Below, in pieces: positions 7,275 through 18,332 of a DNA stretch of 64,000 bases (the stretch's first letter is position 1; each line of letters begins with the position of its first letter). Origin of the DNA: an uncultured Collinsella sp. (GTDB taxonomy: Bacteria; Actinomycetota; Coriobacteriia; Coriobacteriales; Coriobacteriaceae); the NCBI GenBank assembly GCA_900541665.1, contig UQKV01000007.1, positions 4,036-68,035 on the forward strand, written 5' to 3'. Under the pieces are notes generated by a model. The model worked only from the letters and a program-made list of their open reading frames with translations, was not told the origin of the DNA and did no database searches. A program made the translations under genes and the position numbers.

Positions 7275-9131
7275 TTATGCTGCTTCGTCGAACTGCGAGT
7301 TGTACAGGTCGGCGTAGAAGCCGCCTTGGGCGAGCAGCTCGTCGTGCGTGCCCTTCTCGACGATGTCGCCGTCGCGAATTACCAAGATCACGTCGGCGTT
7401 GCGGATCGTGGACAGGCGGTGCGCGATGACAAAGCTGGTACGGCCCTGCATCAGCGCATCCATGGCACGCTGAATAAGCTCCTCGGTGCGGGTGTCGACG
7501 TTGGAGGTCGCCTCGTCTAGAATCAGCGCCGGGCGGTCGGCCAAAATGGCACGAGCGATGGTCACGAGCTGGCGCTGACCCTGCGACAGGTTAGTGCCCT
7601 CCTCGTTAATCATAAAGTCGTAGCCGCCGGCGAGCGTATGGATAAAGTGGTCGCAGCGTGCGGCGCGTGCGGCGGCTTCGACCTCAGCATCGCTCGCGTC
7701 GGGGCGTCCGTAGCGGATGTTCTCGCGGATCGTGCCGTTAAACAGCCAGGTATCCTGCAACACCATGGCAAACTCGCCGCGCAGTGCCGCGCGGTCCCAG
7801 TCGCGCACATCGACGCCCTCGACACGCAGCGAGCCGCCGTCCACGTCGTAGAAGCGCTGCAGCAGCTTAATGAGCGTGGTCTTGCCGGCGCCGGTGGGGC
7901 CGACGATGGCGATGGTCTGGCCGGGCTGCGCCTCGCAGCTAAAGTCGTGGATGATGGTCTTGTCGGGCGTGTAGCCAAACTTGACATGGTCGAACTCCAC
8001 GTGGCCGGGGCGCTTCTCGGGAATCTGCGCGTCGGCCTTCTGCTCCTCCTCGGGCGCGGCCAGGAACTCAAACACACGCTCGGTGGCGGCGGCCATCGAC
8101 TGCATCGTGTTGCTCACGTTGCCCAGCTGCTGCACCGGCTGCGTAAAGTTGCGCACGTACTGGATAAAGCTCTGGATGTCGCCGGGCGTGGCATTGCCGG
8201 TCAGCGCGAGCTGCGCGCCCACCACGACGACGCCCACGTAGCCCATGTTGCCCACCAAGCTCATAAGCGGCATCATCAGGCCCGACAGGAACTGCGAGCG
8301 CCAGCCACTAATAAAGAGGCGGTCGTTTTGACGGTCGAACTCCTCGATCGAAGCCTCGGCGCGGTCGAACACCTGAATGACGTTCTGGCCGGCAAAGTCC
8401 TCTTCGATAATGCCGTTGACGGCGCCCAGAACCTGCTGTTGCTCGCGGAAGTACGGCTGCGAGAAGTGAATCATTACGGTCAAGATAATCGCGGCGGCCG
8501 GCAGCGTGAGCACGGTGACGCCGGTAAGCGGCAGGCTGATCGAAAGCATCATGACGAGCACGCCGATAATCTGTGTCACCGACGTGATGAGCTGCGTCAC
8601 GCTCTGGTTGAGCGACTGACCCAGCGTGTCGACATCGTTGGTGATGCGGCTGAGCACGTCGCCCTTGCTGTGGCCGTTGAAGTAACTCATTGGAACGACA
8701 GCGATCTTGGCGGCGATCTCCTTGCGCATGCGGTAGCAAATCTTTTGCGTGACGCCGGTCATGAGCCAGCCCTGGATGAGGCTGCAGACAGAGCTCGCCA
8801 GATACAGGCAGAGCAAAAAGCCGAGCGTCTTGGCGATCCAGTCAAAGTCAACGTCGCCGGTGCCGTTGACCTTGGCGACCAGGCCTTCGAACAGCTTGGT
8901 CGTAACCTGGCCGAGCACCTTGGGTCCCACAATGTTAAAGATGACCGAGCACACGGCAAAGGCGACGGCGGCAAACACGGCAATCTTGTGCTGGCCGATA
9001 TAGCCGAGCAGCTGCCTCATGGTGCCCTTAAAGTCCTTGGCCTTTTCGCCGCGACGCATGCCGCCCATGCGGCCCATGGGACCGCGCTGGCGGGTGGGCT
9101 TGGGAATCTGAGTCTTGGTCTCGTCTGCCAT
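7275..9131 (-). CDS. ABC exporter half-transporter with a consensus ATPase site
   Basis: A 618-residue protein with a six-span membrane domain (about residues 45-335) fused to an ATPase domain. The ATPase shows Walker A GPTGAGKTT (~409), signature NLSQGQRQL (~512), and Walker B LILDEATS with the catalytic Glu. The start overlaps the stop of the preceding gene (TAATG), so the two are translationally coupled. The partner at 9131-11497 has Asp in place of the catalytic Glu, which is the asymmetry known from heterodimeric exporters such as TM287/288 and BmrCD. Together they probably form a multidrug or lipid/peptide exporter. The substrate is unknown. Confidence 0.9.
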   Translation of the reverse strand: MADETKTQIPKPTRQRGPMGRMGGMRRGEKAKDFKGTMRQLLGYIGQHKIAVFAAVAFAVCSVIFNIVGPKVLGQVTTKLFEGLVAKVNGTGDVDFDWIAKTLGFLLCLYLASSVCSLIQGWLMTGVTQKICYRMRKEIAAKIAVVPMSYFNGHSKGDVLSRITNDVDTLGQSLNQSVTQLITSVTQIIGVLVMMLSISLPLTGVTVLTLPAAAIILTVMIHFSQPYFREQQQVLGAVNGIIEEDFAGQNVIQVFDRAEASIEEFDRQNDRLFISGWRSQFLSGLMMPLMSLVGNMGYVGVVVVGAQLALTGNATPGDIQSFIQYVRNFTQPVQQLGNVSNTMQSMAAATERVFEFLAAPEEEQKADAQIPEKRPGHVEFDHVKFGYTPDKTIIHDFSCEAQPGQTIAIVGPTGAGKTTLIKLLQRFYDVDGGSLRVEGVDVRDWDRAALRGEFAMVLQDTWLFNGTIRENIRYGRPDASDAEVEAAARAARCDHFIHTLAGGYDFMINEEGTNLSQGQRQLVTIARAILADRPALILDEATSNVDTRTEELIQRAMDALMQGRTSFVIAHRLSTIRNADVILVIRDGDIVEKGTHDELLAQGGFYADLYNSQFDEAA

Positions 9132-11497
9132 TAGCGCTCGCCTCCTTCCGTAACGGTTGCAATTTCTTCTTGGGTAAGCCCCAGCTCCTCGGCGGAAAGC
9201 TGCGACTGTGCGATCTCCAGGTACGCCGGGCAGCTGCGCAGCAGCTCCTCGTGCGTGCCGGTGCCCACTACGTGGCCGTCGTCGAGCACGATGATCTGGT
9301 CGGCGTGCATGATGGTCGCGATGCGCTGGGCCACGACCACGAGCGCGGCGTCGGTAACGTTTTTGGCCAGCTCTTCGCGTAGGCGCGCGTCGGTCTTGTA
9401 GTCGAGGGCACTAAACGAGTCATCGAACACCACGACCTCGGGCTTTTTGGCCAACGCGCGGGCGATGGCCAGACGCTGGCGCTGACCGCCCGAAACATTG
9501 GAGCCGCCCTGGCTAATGGGGGAGTCGTACCCGTCCTCGCGCTCGGCGATAAAGTCCTCCGCCTGGGCGACGCGTGCTGCCTGGCGCATATCCTCGTCAC
9601 TCACCATGTCGCCGGCAAACTTGAGGTTGCTCTCGACGGTACCCGAGAACAGACGACCCTGCTGCGGAATATAACCGATGCGGCGGCGCAGCTCGGAAAG
9701 GGTCATGTCGCGCACATCGATGCCGTCGAGCGAAATGCTGCCGCCCGTGACGTCGTACAGGCGCGGAATCAGCTGCACGAGTGTGGACTTGCCCGAGCCC
9801 GTGGAACCAATGATGCCGAGCATCTGGCCGGCGTGCGTGGTGAAGTTTACGCCGCTAATGACGTCGGCGCGGGCATCGGGATACTGGAAGCTCACGTCAC
9901 GGAAGGTGAGCTCGCCGCGCGGCGCGCTGGCAGCGGGCAGTTTGGGCGAGACGGGGTCGTTGATGCTCGTGGGGCAGGTGATGACCTCTTCCACGCGCTC
10001 GGCTGCGACCTCGGCGCGGGGCAGGATGACCGAAACCATGGTGAGGATCATAAACGCCATGACGATCTGCATGGTGTAGGAGATGAACGCCATCATGTTG
10101 CCGACCTGCATCACGCCCTCGGACACGCCCTGCGCGCCAAACCAGACGATAAGCACGGTGATGCAGTTCATGACGAGCATCATGAGCGGCATCATAAAGC
10201 TCATGGCTCGGTTGGTGTAGAGCTGCGTGGTCATCAGGTCGAGCGAAGCCTTGTCAAAACGCTCGAGCTCATGCTCCTCGCGGTTGAACGAGCGGATGGG
10301 CATAAGGCCGTCGAGCAGCTCACGGGCGGTAAGGTTCACACGGTCCACAAAGCTCTGCATCTTTTTGAACTTGGGCATGGTGAGGCCCATAAGCACGCCG
10401 ACGACGGCCGAGACCGCGATGATGGCCACGGCGATGGTCCACTCTAGGCCGGTATGGTTGGCCAGGACGCGCATGACGGCGACGATGCCCATGACGGGGG
10501 CCATCAGACACATGCGGATAAACAGGGTTGCGGCCATCTGGATCTGCTGAATGTCGTTGGTGCAGCGGGTGATGAGCGAGGCCTGGCTAAACTTGCCCAC
10601 CTCGGCCGGCGAGAAGTGCATAACCTTGTTGAAGGTCTCGCGGCGCAGGTCGCGGGCGATGGAGCAGGCGGTGCGCGAAGCCACGGCACCGGTCAGGATG
10701 GTGGCGACCAGCGAGATCAGGCACAGACCAAACATCGTGGTCGCCATGCGGCCCAGGTAGGCGTTCTGCACGTCGGCGGGGTCGATGCCCTGCGCCTTGT
10801 ACTCGTCCTGCACATAGCTCACGGCACGTTGGGTCACGATGGAGCCCGACATGGAGCCCATTTTGTCTGCCATATCGTTGGCGCCCTCGACGAGCTTGTC
10901 CTGGTCGATTAGGCCGCCTTCAACGCCTAGACGCAGACCCTTCATGGTGATCTTACCGCCGTCGGCATCAATCTGCTTTTGCATATTCTGCGCCGCTGCG
11001 GCCTTCTGCTGCATCTCGGCGAGCTGCTCGGGCGTCATTGCCGCCATCTGCTCGGGGGTGGGCATGGTCTGGGCGGCGTTGTTGTCTTTCTCGCTGGACG
11101 AGCCCATCATGTCGCCCATGGAGTCGGCATCGATGCCCTGGTTGAACGAAAGGACGACAGTCTCGGGCAGGCTCATGATGTCGGCAATCTTGCCGCCGTC
11201 GGCGCGCTCCTCCTCGGTGCCCTTGTACGTTCGAATGCCGTTATTGTCCGCCTTGCTAAACACGGCCTCCACAGCCTTGGCGTCCTTGGTGCTCATAAAG
11301 AGTTCGAGGTCGTCGAGCGATTCGGCACGGATGGTGTCAGGTACGGGCGAGGCGATACCGCCTTGCTGCACACCCACGTCGACGATGTCGCTCATATACG
11401 TAGGTAGCGCCAGATCGGCGTTGCAGCTGATTACGATGAGTACGATAGCTGCGAGCAGTGCCAGGATATGCTTTTTAAAGAGCTTGAGAATCCTCAC
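9131..11497 (-). CDS. ABC exporter half-transporter with a degenerate ATPase site and a long external insertion
   Basis: At 788 residues this is about 200 longer than a normal half-transporter. The extra sequence lies between the first two membrane spans (residues ~35-245), so it should be outside the cell. It contains a Met/Gln/Ala-rich stretch (MPTPEQMAAMTPEQLAEMQQ) likely to form a helix or coiled coil. The ATPase has Walker A GSTGSGKST (~561) and signature NVSGGQRQR, but Walker B reads VVFDD, with Asp instead of the catalytic Glu. This is typical of the non-consensus subunit of heterodimeric exporters. GTG start overlapping the marR stop (GTGA). Confidence 0.9.
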   Translation of the reverse strand: MRILKLFKKHILALLAAIVLIVISCNADLALPTYMSDIVDVGVQQGGIASPVPDTIRAESLDDLELFMSTKDAKAVEAVFSKADNNGIRTYKGTEEERADGGKIADIMSLPETVVLSFNQGIDADSMGDMMGSSSEKDNNAAQTMPTPEQMAAMTPEQLAEMQQKAAAAQNMQKQIDADGGKITMKGLRLGVEGGLIDQDKLVEGANDMADKMGSMSGSIVTQRAVSYVQDEYKAQGIDPADVQNAYLGRMATTMFGLCLISLVATILTGAVASRTACSIARDLRRETFNKVMHFSPAEVGKFSQASLITRCTNDIQQIQMAATLFIRMCLMAPVMGIVAVMRVLANHTGLEWTIAVAIIAVSAVVGVLMGLTMPKFKKMQSFVDRVNLTARELLDGLMPIRSFNREEHELERFDKASLDLMTTQLYTNRAMSFMMPLMMLVMNCITVLIVWFGAQGVSEGVMQVGNMMAFISYTMQIVMAFMILTMVSVILPRAEVAAERVEEVITCPTSINDPVSPKLPAASAPRGELTFRDVSFQYPDARADVISGVNFTTHAGQMLGIIGSTGSGKSTLVQLIPRLYDVTGGSISLDGIDVRDMTLSELRRRIGYIPQQGRLFSGTVESNLKFAGDMVSDEDMRQAARVAQAEDFIAEREDGYDSPISQGGSNVSGGQRQRLAIARALAKKPEVVVFDDSFSALDYKTDARLREELAKNVTDAALVVVAQRIATIMHADQIIVLDDGHVVGTGTHEELLRSCPAYLEIAQSQLSAEELGLTQEEIATVTEGGER

Positions 11498-11943
11498 TCG
11501 GCATCTCTCCTTTCTTGATTGCGGTCGATAATTTCGTTGGCACGTCTTAGAAGGCGCACCATCTCTTGGGTATCTGTTTCGCCAAGCTGCTCGAGGAAGG
11601 CCGCGGTGCGGTCCTCGAATTCCCGACGTTTGATTTCGATGACCTGGAATCCCTTGTCGGTCACCGTGACGTGTACGCGACGACGGTCGGTCTTTGAGTG
11701 CTCGCGCTCGACCCAGCCCTTGGCCTCGAGGGCGCGCAGGATATTGGCGATACGGGCGCTCGAGACCCAGGCGCGATCTGCGAGTTCGCTCGGCGTGAGC
11801 GAGCCGCCGGCGCGCATGAGGGCGCGCATGACGGCCATCTCGCCGCCGAGAGCTTTGTCCGCAAAGCGCGAAATACGCTGATGCATGCTGCCAAACTCAG
11901 TTAAGAGCTGACGACCAAGCTCATGGAAATCGGTATCTTTCAC
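11494..11943 (-). CDS. MarR-family transcriptional regulator
   Basis: A 149-residue winged-helix protein, first gene of an overlapping three-gene unit with the two ABC half-transporters. The helix-turn-helix region SLTPSELADRAWVSSARIANILRALEAKGWVER (~52-85) and the wing HSKTDRRRVHVTVTDKG match the MarR pattern. The GTG start has AGGGG seven bases upstream and lies inside an inverted repeat (11937-11981) that is a likely operator. It probably represses its own exporter operon until a toxic ligand binds, which is a common arrangement; ligand unknown. Confidence 0.9.
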   Translation of the reverse strand: MKDTDFHELGRQLLTEFGSMHQRISRFADKALGGEMAVMRALMRAGGSLTPSELADRAWVSSARIANILRALEAKGWVEREHSKTDRRRVHVTVTDKGFQVIEIKRREFEDRTAAFLEQLGETDTQEMVRLLRRANEIIDRNQERRDAE

Positions 11944-11981
11944 CGAAAACCCCTAACACTAGAAACTATTTTCGGTGAAAG
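11937..11981 (-). promoter_or_regulatory. Inverted repeat overlapping the marR start, candidate operator
   Basis: CTTTCACCGAAAA (11937-11949) and TTTTCGGTGAAAG (11969-11981) are perfect 13-base inverted arms. One arm includes the marR start codon. Position and symmetry fit a self-regulatory MarR site. Confidence 0.6.
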
Positions 11982-12010
11982 ATGATACCCCCGCCCAAGC
12001 ATTCCATTCG

Positions 12011-12041
12011 GTAGATTTCTAGGCATGTCCCAAAAATCTAC
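12011..12041. repeat. GTAG-ended hairpin, copy 1
   Basis: GTAGATTTCTAGGCATGTCC continues to CAAAAATCTAC, forming a small palindrome ending in GTAG/CTAC. A close relative in inverse orientation lies at 31222-31253. Both have a GGGACWTGCC core. The rest of 12042-12231 is A/T-rich upstream sequence of the SDR gene with no recognised motif apart from the ribosome binding site GGGGGTTGGAG. Confidence 0.7.
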
Positions 12042-12231
12042 TTGGCCGCTAGGCAATATATAGAGCGTATAAAGAATTAAAATAATTCAATAATTGTAGC
12101 GTTTCAAAGAATTATCATGCACGCGGTTAGGCGAGGGGTTGTCACCACCATGACGACTGGGACTCATTTATCGCCACGTGCGATGCTCCAACTTCCCGCA
12201 AGGAGACACCTGAATCAAGGGGGTTGGAGTC

Positions 12232-12981
12232 ATGGCATTTGACTTCACGGGCAAAACCGCGATCGTTACCGGCGGCACTCAGGGCATTGGCCTCGAGATC
12301 GCCAAGGGCATCGTTGCGGGCGGCGGACACGTCGCGCTCATCGCAAGGAACGCTGCTAAGGGCGAGGCCGCGGTGGCCGAGCTTGGCGAGGGCAACAAGT
12401 TCTATCAGCTCGATGTCGCCGATGCACCCAAGGCGCGCGAGACCGTCGAGCAGATTTTTACGGACCTGCCGCAAACCAACATCCTGATCAACTGCGCTGG
12501 CGTCATCAGCACCAAGAAGTTCGACGAGATCGATGACACCGAGTGGCGTCGCACCATCGACATCAACCTCAACGGTACCTTCACTATGATGAACGCCGTG
12601 TACCCGCACTTTAAGGCGGCCCATGCCGGCACTATCGTCAACGTGAGCTCTGTCGCTGGCAAGATCGGTGGCGGCCTGCTCGGCACCGCGGCCTACGCGA
12701 GCTCTAAGGCCGGTGTCAACGGCCTGACCAAGGCAGTCGCCAAGGAAGGCGGCAAGTTTGGCGTCCGCTGCAACGCCGTGTGCCCGTCACTTACCCTTAC
12801 CGATATGACTTCGATTCTCTCTGACGAGAACTCTCAGCGCATCATCAACGGTATTCCTCTGGGCCGCGCCGCCCAGGCCAGCGAGCCTGCGCAGATGGTG
12901 CTCTTCTTTGCCTCCGACCTCGCCAGCTTCGTTAACGGCGAGATCGGTGACTGCGACGGCGGCATCGTCCTGGACGGGTAA
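12232..12981 (+). CDS. SDR-family NAD(P)-dependent dehydrogenase, possibly 2-dehydro-3-deoxygluconate 5-dehydrogenase (KduD-like)
   Basis: A classical short-chain dehydrogenase of 249 residues. It has the nucleotide-binding motif TGGTQGIG (13-20), NCAGV, the catalytic Ser in NVSSVAG, and YASSK with Tyr155 and Lys159. The C-terminal CDGGIVLDG is typical of FabG/gluconate-5-dehydrogenase relatives. The next gene encodes a KdgT-type permease, so a role in hexuronate or ketodeoxygluconate use is inferred from context. A FabG-like reductase in fatty-acid synthesis is less likely because no fab genes are nearby. Confidence 0.85.
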   Translation: MAFDFTGKTAIVTGGTQGIGLEIAKGIVAGGGHVALIARNAAKGEAAVAELGEGNKFYQLDVADAPKARETVEQIFTDLPQTNILINCAGVISTKKFDEIDDTEWRRTIDINLNGTFTMMNAVYPHFKAAHAGTIVNVSSVAGKIGGGLLGTAAYASSKAGVNGLTKAVAKEGGKFGVRCNAVCPSLTLTDMTSILSDENSQRIINGIPLGRAAQASEPAQMVLFFASDLASFVNGEIGDCDGGIVLDG

Positions 12982-13089
12982 TACCCCGCGGTGATCGTTT
13001 GGCGGCGACCCTGGCGACTCGGGGTTGTCGCCTTCTTTCTGACATAGGCGCGTGCGGCTACGATTCGCATGCATCCAAAGGAGATATAT

Positions 13090-14109
13090 ATGAGTGAATC
13101 GACTGCGGTGGAGGCGCCGGCGGCAAAGGAGCCGTTCTTTAAGATGTCCTCCATCCCGGGTGCCAATATTTTGGTGCCGCTTTTGCTGGGCTGCCTGCTC
13201 AACACGCTATTCCCCGACCTGTTCAAAACGCTCGGCAGCTTTACGCTTGGCATGACCCAGCAGGGCGCAAGCCCGCTCGTGGGCGCCTTTTTGCTCATCG
13301 TCGGTACGACGATTTCGTTTAAGAGCGCTCCTGCTGCCGCTGCACGCGGCGCCATCATCATCGCTGTCAAGCAGATCGTGGTCGTTGCCGTGTCGCTGCT
13401 TATCCTTTATGTGTTCAACGACAACCTGTTTGGCATCTCTGCCATGGTGATGCTGGCGGCTTGCACCGGCGCCAACAACGCTATGTACGCTGGTCTGATG
13501 GGCACCATGGGCAATGAGGCCGAGCGTGGCGCTGTCGCAATCACCACGCTCGTTGTCGGCCCTCCGGTCACGATGATCGTGCTCGGCGCTGCCGGCCAGG
13601 CTCCGATCGGCTGGTCGCTCGTGGGCGCCATCCTGCCGATCGTCGTCGGCATTATTCTGGGCAACCTCTTCCCCAGCTTTAAGAAGATGATGGCACCGGC
13701 ACTTTCCGCCATCATCGTGCTCGTCTTCTTTGCCATGGGCTCGACCATGACTTTTGGCCAGCTTATCAACGGCGGTCTTCCCGGCATCCTGCTCGGCGTG
13801 ATCTGCTCGGTGGTCTTTGCAATTCCCGTCATCGCGGTCGATAAGCTCACGGGCGGTACGGGTGTCGCAGGTGCGGCCATTTCAAGCTGCGCCGGAGCCA
13901 ATGTGGCCACGCCTGCTGCCATGGCAAGCGTTAATGGGGCCATGTACGGTGGCTCCGTGCTCGCGACGGCTACGGCACAGGTTGCTGCCTGCGCAATCGT
14001 GACGGCTATTTTGACCCCGCTGGTCACCAGCTGGTGCTACAAGCATTTTGAGGGTCAGGGCAACGGCGATAGCAAGGCAACGACCGACAAGGCCTCCGCA
14101 GCCGCCTAA
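13090..14109 (+). CDS. kdgT: 2-keto-3-deoxygluconate permease family transporter
   Basis: A 339-residue membrane protein with about ten spans, matching the KdgT family. Recognisable blocks are the N-terminal IPGANILVPLLLGCLLNTLFP, ACTGANNAMYAGLMG, and GGTGVAGAAISSCAGANVATPAA. The family imports 2-keto-3-deoxygluconate with protons, but its members are not all tested. The ATG at 13090 was chosen because AAAGGAGATATAT precedes it; an in-frame ATG seven codons earlier has no ribosome binding site. Probably co-transcribed with the upstream SDR gene (about 110 bp gap). A strong hairpin follows. Confidence 0.85.
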   Translation: MSESTAVEAPAAKEPFFKMSSIPGANILVPLLLGCLLNTLFPDLFKTLGSFTLGMTQQGASPLVGAFLLIVGTTISFKSAPAAAARGAIIIAVKQIVVVAVSLLILYVFNDNLFGISAMVMLAACTGANNAMYAGLMGTMGNEAERGAVAITTLVVGPPVTMIVLGAAGQAPIGWSLVGAILPIVVGIILGNLFPSFKKMMAPALSAIIVLVFFAMGSTMTFGQLINGGLPGILLGVICSVVFAIPVIAVDKLTGGTGVAGAAISSCAGANVATPAAMASVNGAMYGGSVLATATAQVAACAIVTAILTPLVTSWCYKHFEGQGNGDSKATTDKASAAA

Positions 14110-14148
14110 TGCCAAACGGCAATCAAAGCTAAAAACTAGCTACGCCAC

Positions 14149-14180
14149 AGGGCGGCCACGGGGGATCCCGTGGCCGCCCT
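14149..14180 (+). terminator. Strong hairpin after kdgT
   Basis: AGGGCGGCCACGGG and its complement are separated by only a few bases (GGAT centre). The following sequence is only mildly T-rich, so termination efficiency is uncertain. Confidence 0.65.
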
Positions 14181-14576
14181 GCAGTTTCTGTAGGGTCTCT
14201 GGGACACTTTACCCTGCTAAAGCTGGCATAACAGCTAGAGCGAACGTCGTACAAAGGCAAGGAAAAATAACATACAAATCGGTGAACGGTAGTTGTTCGC
14301 GCTCGCATTTCCTGCGGGTTTGTAAAAAACGCCCTTATGATATAAAAAAAGAAACATATAACAGCCCAGATGGAGAGGGTCGCTATGTTATCCTTCTCAA
14401 ACGGGTGAAATCTTGGGTTTTGGGTTGTAGTTCCAAGGTGGACAAACGTTCTTCTCTGCACCAACGTGTGGTGAAGAACGGAAGAAGCCGGTAGTGCAAG
14501 CCGAACATTCAAGAATTCAATAAGCAGCGGTGTGAGAGAGCGCCGCATTACACGTAACTAGGAGCGTGGTTACACA
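14181..14576 (+). promoter_or_regulatory. Long upstream region of the pyruvate formate-lyase gene
   Basis: Nearly 400 bases without a gene. An A/T-rich tract around 14325-14360 (TTATGATATAAA) is the best promoter candidate. A hairpin at 14447-14480 (CGTTCTTC/GAAGAACG) lies in the presumed leader. GTAAC and GTTAC flank the ribosome binding site AGGAG close to the start and could pair. No known riboswitch or regulator site was recognised with confidence. Confidence 0.35.
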
Positions 14577-16628
<2,052 letters not shown>

Positions 16629-16630
16629 CT

Positions 16631-16690
16631 ATTGTTAGTGCTATACTAACAATAACGATTACTGATTAGCGCGCCGGTTTCGGCCGGCGC
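16631..16690 (+). promoter_or_regulatory. Two hairpins between the PFL core and the glycyl-radical gene
   Basis: ATTGTTAGTGCTATACTAAC followed by AAT forms a hairpin at 16631-16653. GCGCCGG/CCGGCGC forms another at 16671-16690. Neither has a T-run, so they could set relative expression or mRNA stability rather than end transcription. The ribosome binding site GAAGGAGACAC follows at about 16699. Confidence 0.5.
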
Positions 16691-16713
16691 CTATTAATCG
16701 AAGGAGACACATT

Positions 16714-16965
16714 ATGAAGGTTTCTGAAGTTTCCGAGACTCAGGCCGATAACCTGGTCCACATGCTCGACGCTTACGCTGAGAAGGGTGGCCACCACCTG
16801 AACATCAACGTCTTCAACCGTGAGACGCTGCTCGACGCTCAGGCTCACCCCGAGAAGTACCCGCAGCTGACCATCCGCGTTTCCGGCTATGCCGTGAACT
16901 TCCACACGCTCACCAAGGAGCAGCAGGACGAGGTCATTGCGCGTACCTTCCACGACAAGTTCTAA
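16714..16965 (+). CDS. Separate glycyl-radical domain of pyruvate formate-lyase (GrcA/YfiD-like, 83 residues)
   Basis: The whole protein corresponds to the C-terminal segment of PFL. It has HHLNINVFNRETLLDAQAHPEKYPQLTIRVSGYAV, with the radical-bearing glycine at residue 58, then LTKEQQDEVIARTFHDKF, matching the end of full-length PFL. It has a clear ribosome binding site (GAAGGAGACAC). In E. coli a similar protein, YfiD/GrcA, can replace an oxygen-cleaved PFL C-terminus. Here the upstream core lacks this domain altogether, so this protein should be essential for PFL activity rather than a spare part. That is an inference; activity has not been shown. Confidence 0.93.
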   Translation: MKVSEVSETQADNLVHMLDAYAEKGGHHLNINVFNRETLLDAQAHPEKYPQLTIRVSGYAVNFHTLTKEQQDEVIARTFHDKF

Positions 16966-16992
16966 AGGGTTCAACTCCTGTAGGATTACTGG

Positions 16993-17115
16993 GGCCGGTT
17001 TTGGGTTATTTCCCAAAACGTCCTCGGACATGCAAAGAGGCTCCGCTGCGCGCGTTGCGCGGCGGAGCCTCTTTGCGTCCTGCGGGATGTTTTGGAAAAT
17101 AACCCAAAACCGGCC
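16993..17115. repeat. Long palindrome with conserved internal loop, copy LP1
   Basis: Arms GGCCGGTTTTGGGTTATTT and its complement enclose a second stem (GCAAAGAGGCTCCGC). Between the stems, GTCCTC on the 5' side faces TGCGGGAT on the 3' side, then GGAC pairs with GTCC and ATG bulges out. The same layout with different stem bases occurs at 26965, 32425 and 40785. Located downstream of the glycyl-radical gene, it may also end that transcript. The remainder up to 17268 is the regulator's promoter region. Confidence 0.85.
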
Positions 17116-17233
17116 ATGTGGGGTCCTTTGGAGTCACCCTTTAGGCGGAACTCTCCTAATTATTTGGATGAGTCGTTTACTTACTTGTGCTGTTACCGTC
17201 TTCCCGCTGTTGTTGGGGTATGCTTTGTTCGTA

Positions 17234-17250
17234 TGTAAACGTATGACATG
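17234..17250 (+). promoter_or_regulatory. Candidate LacI-type operator before the sucrose regulator
   Basis: TGTAAACGTATGACATG resembles the GAAAACGWTTGACATAT sites in front of the first GH32 gene. It lies about 20 bases before the regulator's start, which suggests autoregulation. Confidence 0.5.
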
Positions 17251-17268
17251 TTGATGGGGGAGGGTGCT

Positions 17269-18279
17269 ATGGCTCGCGAGAGTGCTCGTTCTAAGGATAC
17301 GGCTAAGCCTGGCATCAAGGAAGTTGCAGCGGTGGCGGGGGTTTCGCCTACTACGGTATCTCGCGTGCTTAATAATCGCGGCTATATTAGCCAAGAGACC
17401 CGCGATAAGGTCCATGCCGCGATGAAGCGCATCAACTATACGCCCAACGATATCGCCCGTGCCATGCTCAACGGTCGCCTGAATCTTATCGGTATGATCG
17501 TCCCCTATGTCAGCAGTCCGTTTCATGCCCAAGTGGTTCAAGTCATTGAGCATACCCTGGCCGAAAACGGTTTTAAGATGCTGCTGTGCAATAGCGCCAA
17601 TCGACCCGAGCTTGAGCGCTCTTATATCGACATGCTTCGACGCAATATGGTTGATGGCGTCATCGTCAACTCGCTTAATATCGGTGCCGAAGCGTATGCC
17701 GAGATGGGCTTGAGTCTGGTTGGTATCGACTGCGACCTTGGCGAAGCCTCTGTTCAGATTGCGAGCGACAGCTATAGCATCGGCGAACTTGCCACGCGTC
17801 GCCTGATCGATGACGGATGTTCACGCATCCTGTGCCTGCGCAGCAATAGCCGCATGCGCATGCCTGCCAATAAGCGTACTGATGCCTACCTCGATGTTGT
17901 TGAGCAGGCCGGTTTGCCCGCGCTTGTCCGTGAGGTTGAGTTCGTTAAGCCCGACGACGAAAAGAGCGCGGTCGTTGCGAAGATCCTCGATGAGAACCCC
18001 GATATTGACGGCATCTTTGCGGGAGACGACACGATGGCGGCTATCTGTCTTAACGTGATGAAGCAGCGCGGCTTGAGCGCTCCGGGCGATATTAAGGTCG
18101 TGGGCGCGGATGGTGCCCGCCGCACTATGACGTTTATGCCTGACTTAACAACCGTACGCCAAGATATCGATCGCATCGGAGAGCTCGCGGCGCAATCCAT
18201 CATTGCTCTTATTAACGGCGAAAAGCCCGAATCGAATATCAAGCTCCCCGTTGAACTCATTGAGGGTAAAACCGCGTAG
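17269..18279 (+). CDS. LacI-family transcriptional regulator of the sucrose/fructoside locus
   Basis: A 336-residue repressor-type protein. The N-terminal helix-turn-helix IKEVAAVAGVSPTTVSRVLNNRGYISQETRDKV (about residues 16-48) and the hinge YTPNDIARAMLNGRLNLIGMIVP are characteristic. A periplasmic-binding-protein-like domain follows, with FAGDDTMAA and a C-terminal DLTTVRQDIDRIGELA block. The ATG at 17269 was preferred because GGGGGAGGG precedes it; an ATG at 17248 has no such site and overlaps a likely operator. Operator-like repeats upstream of this gene and of the next one support control of the locus, probably induced by a sugar or sugar phosphate. Confidence 0.9.
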   Translation: MARESARSKDTAKPGIKEVAAVAGVSPTTVSRVLNNRGYISQETRDKVHAAMKRINYTPNDIARAMLNGRLNLIGMIVPYVSSPFHAQVVQVIEHTLAENGFKMLLCNSANRPELERSYIDMLRRNMVDGVIVNSLNIGAEAYAEMGLSLVGIDCDLGEASVQIASDSYSIGELATRRLIDDGCSRILCLRSNSRMRMPANKRTDAYLDVVEQAGLPALVREVEFVKPDDEKSAVVAKILDENPDIDGIFAGDDTMAAICLNVMKQRGLSAPGDIKVVGADGARRTMTFMPDLTTVRQDIDRIGELAAQSIIALINGEKPESNIKLPVELIEGKTA

Positions 18280-18332
18280 TTCATCCCGTGCCAAAAGAAT
18301 TCCTCAAACACCTCTGATGACCGTTCGCCGGC

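Noticed and set aside
12042..12231. Riboswitch upstream of the SDR gene
   Set aside because: The A/T-rich and G-rich parts do not form a known aptamer pattern that I could recognise, and no conserved-looking stem stands out.
16629..16713. Sequencing frameshift as the cause of the split pyruvate formate-lyase
   Set aside because: The two genes are separated by 85 bases with stop codons, two hairpins and a strong ribosome binding site, and the N-terminus of the small protein does not continue the core sequence across a simple shift.
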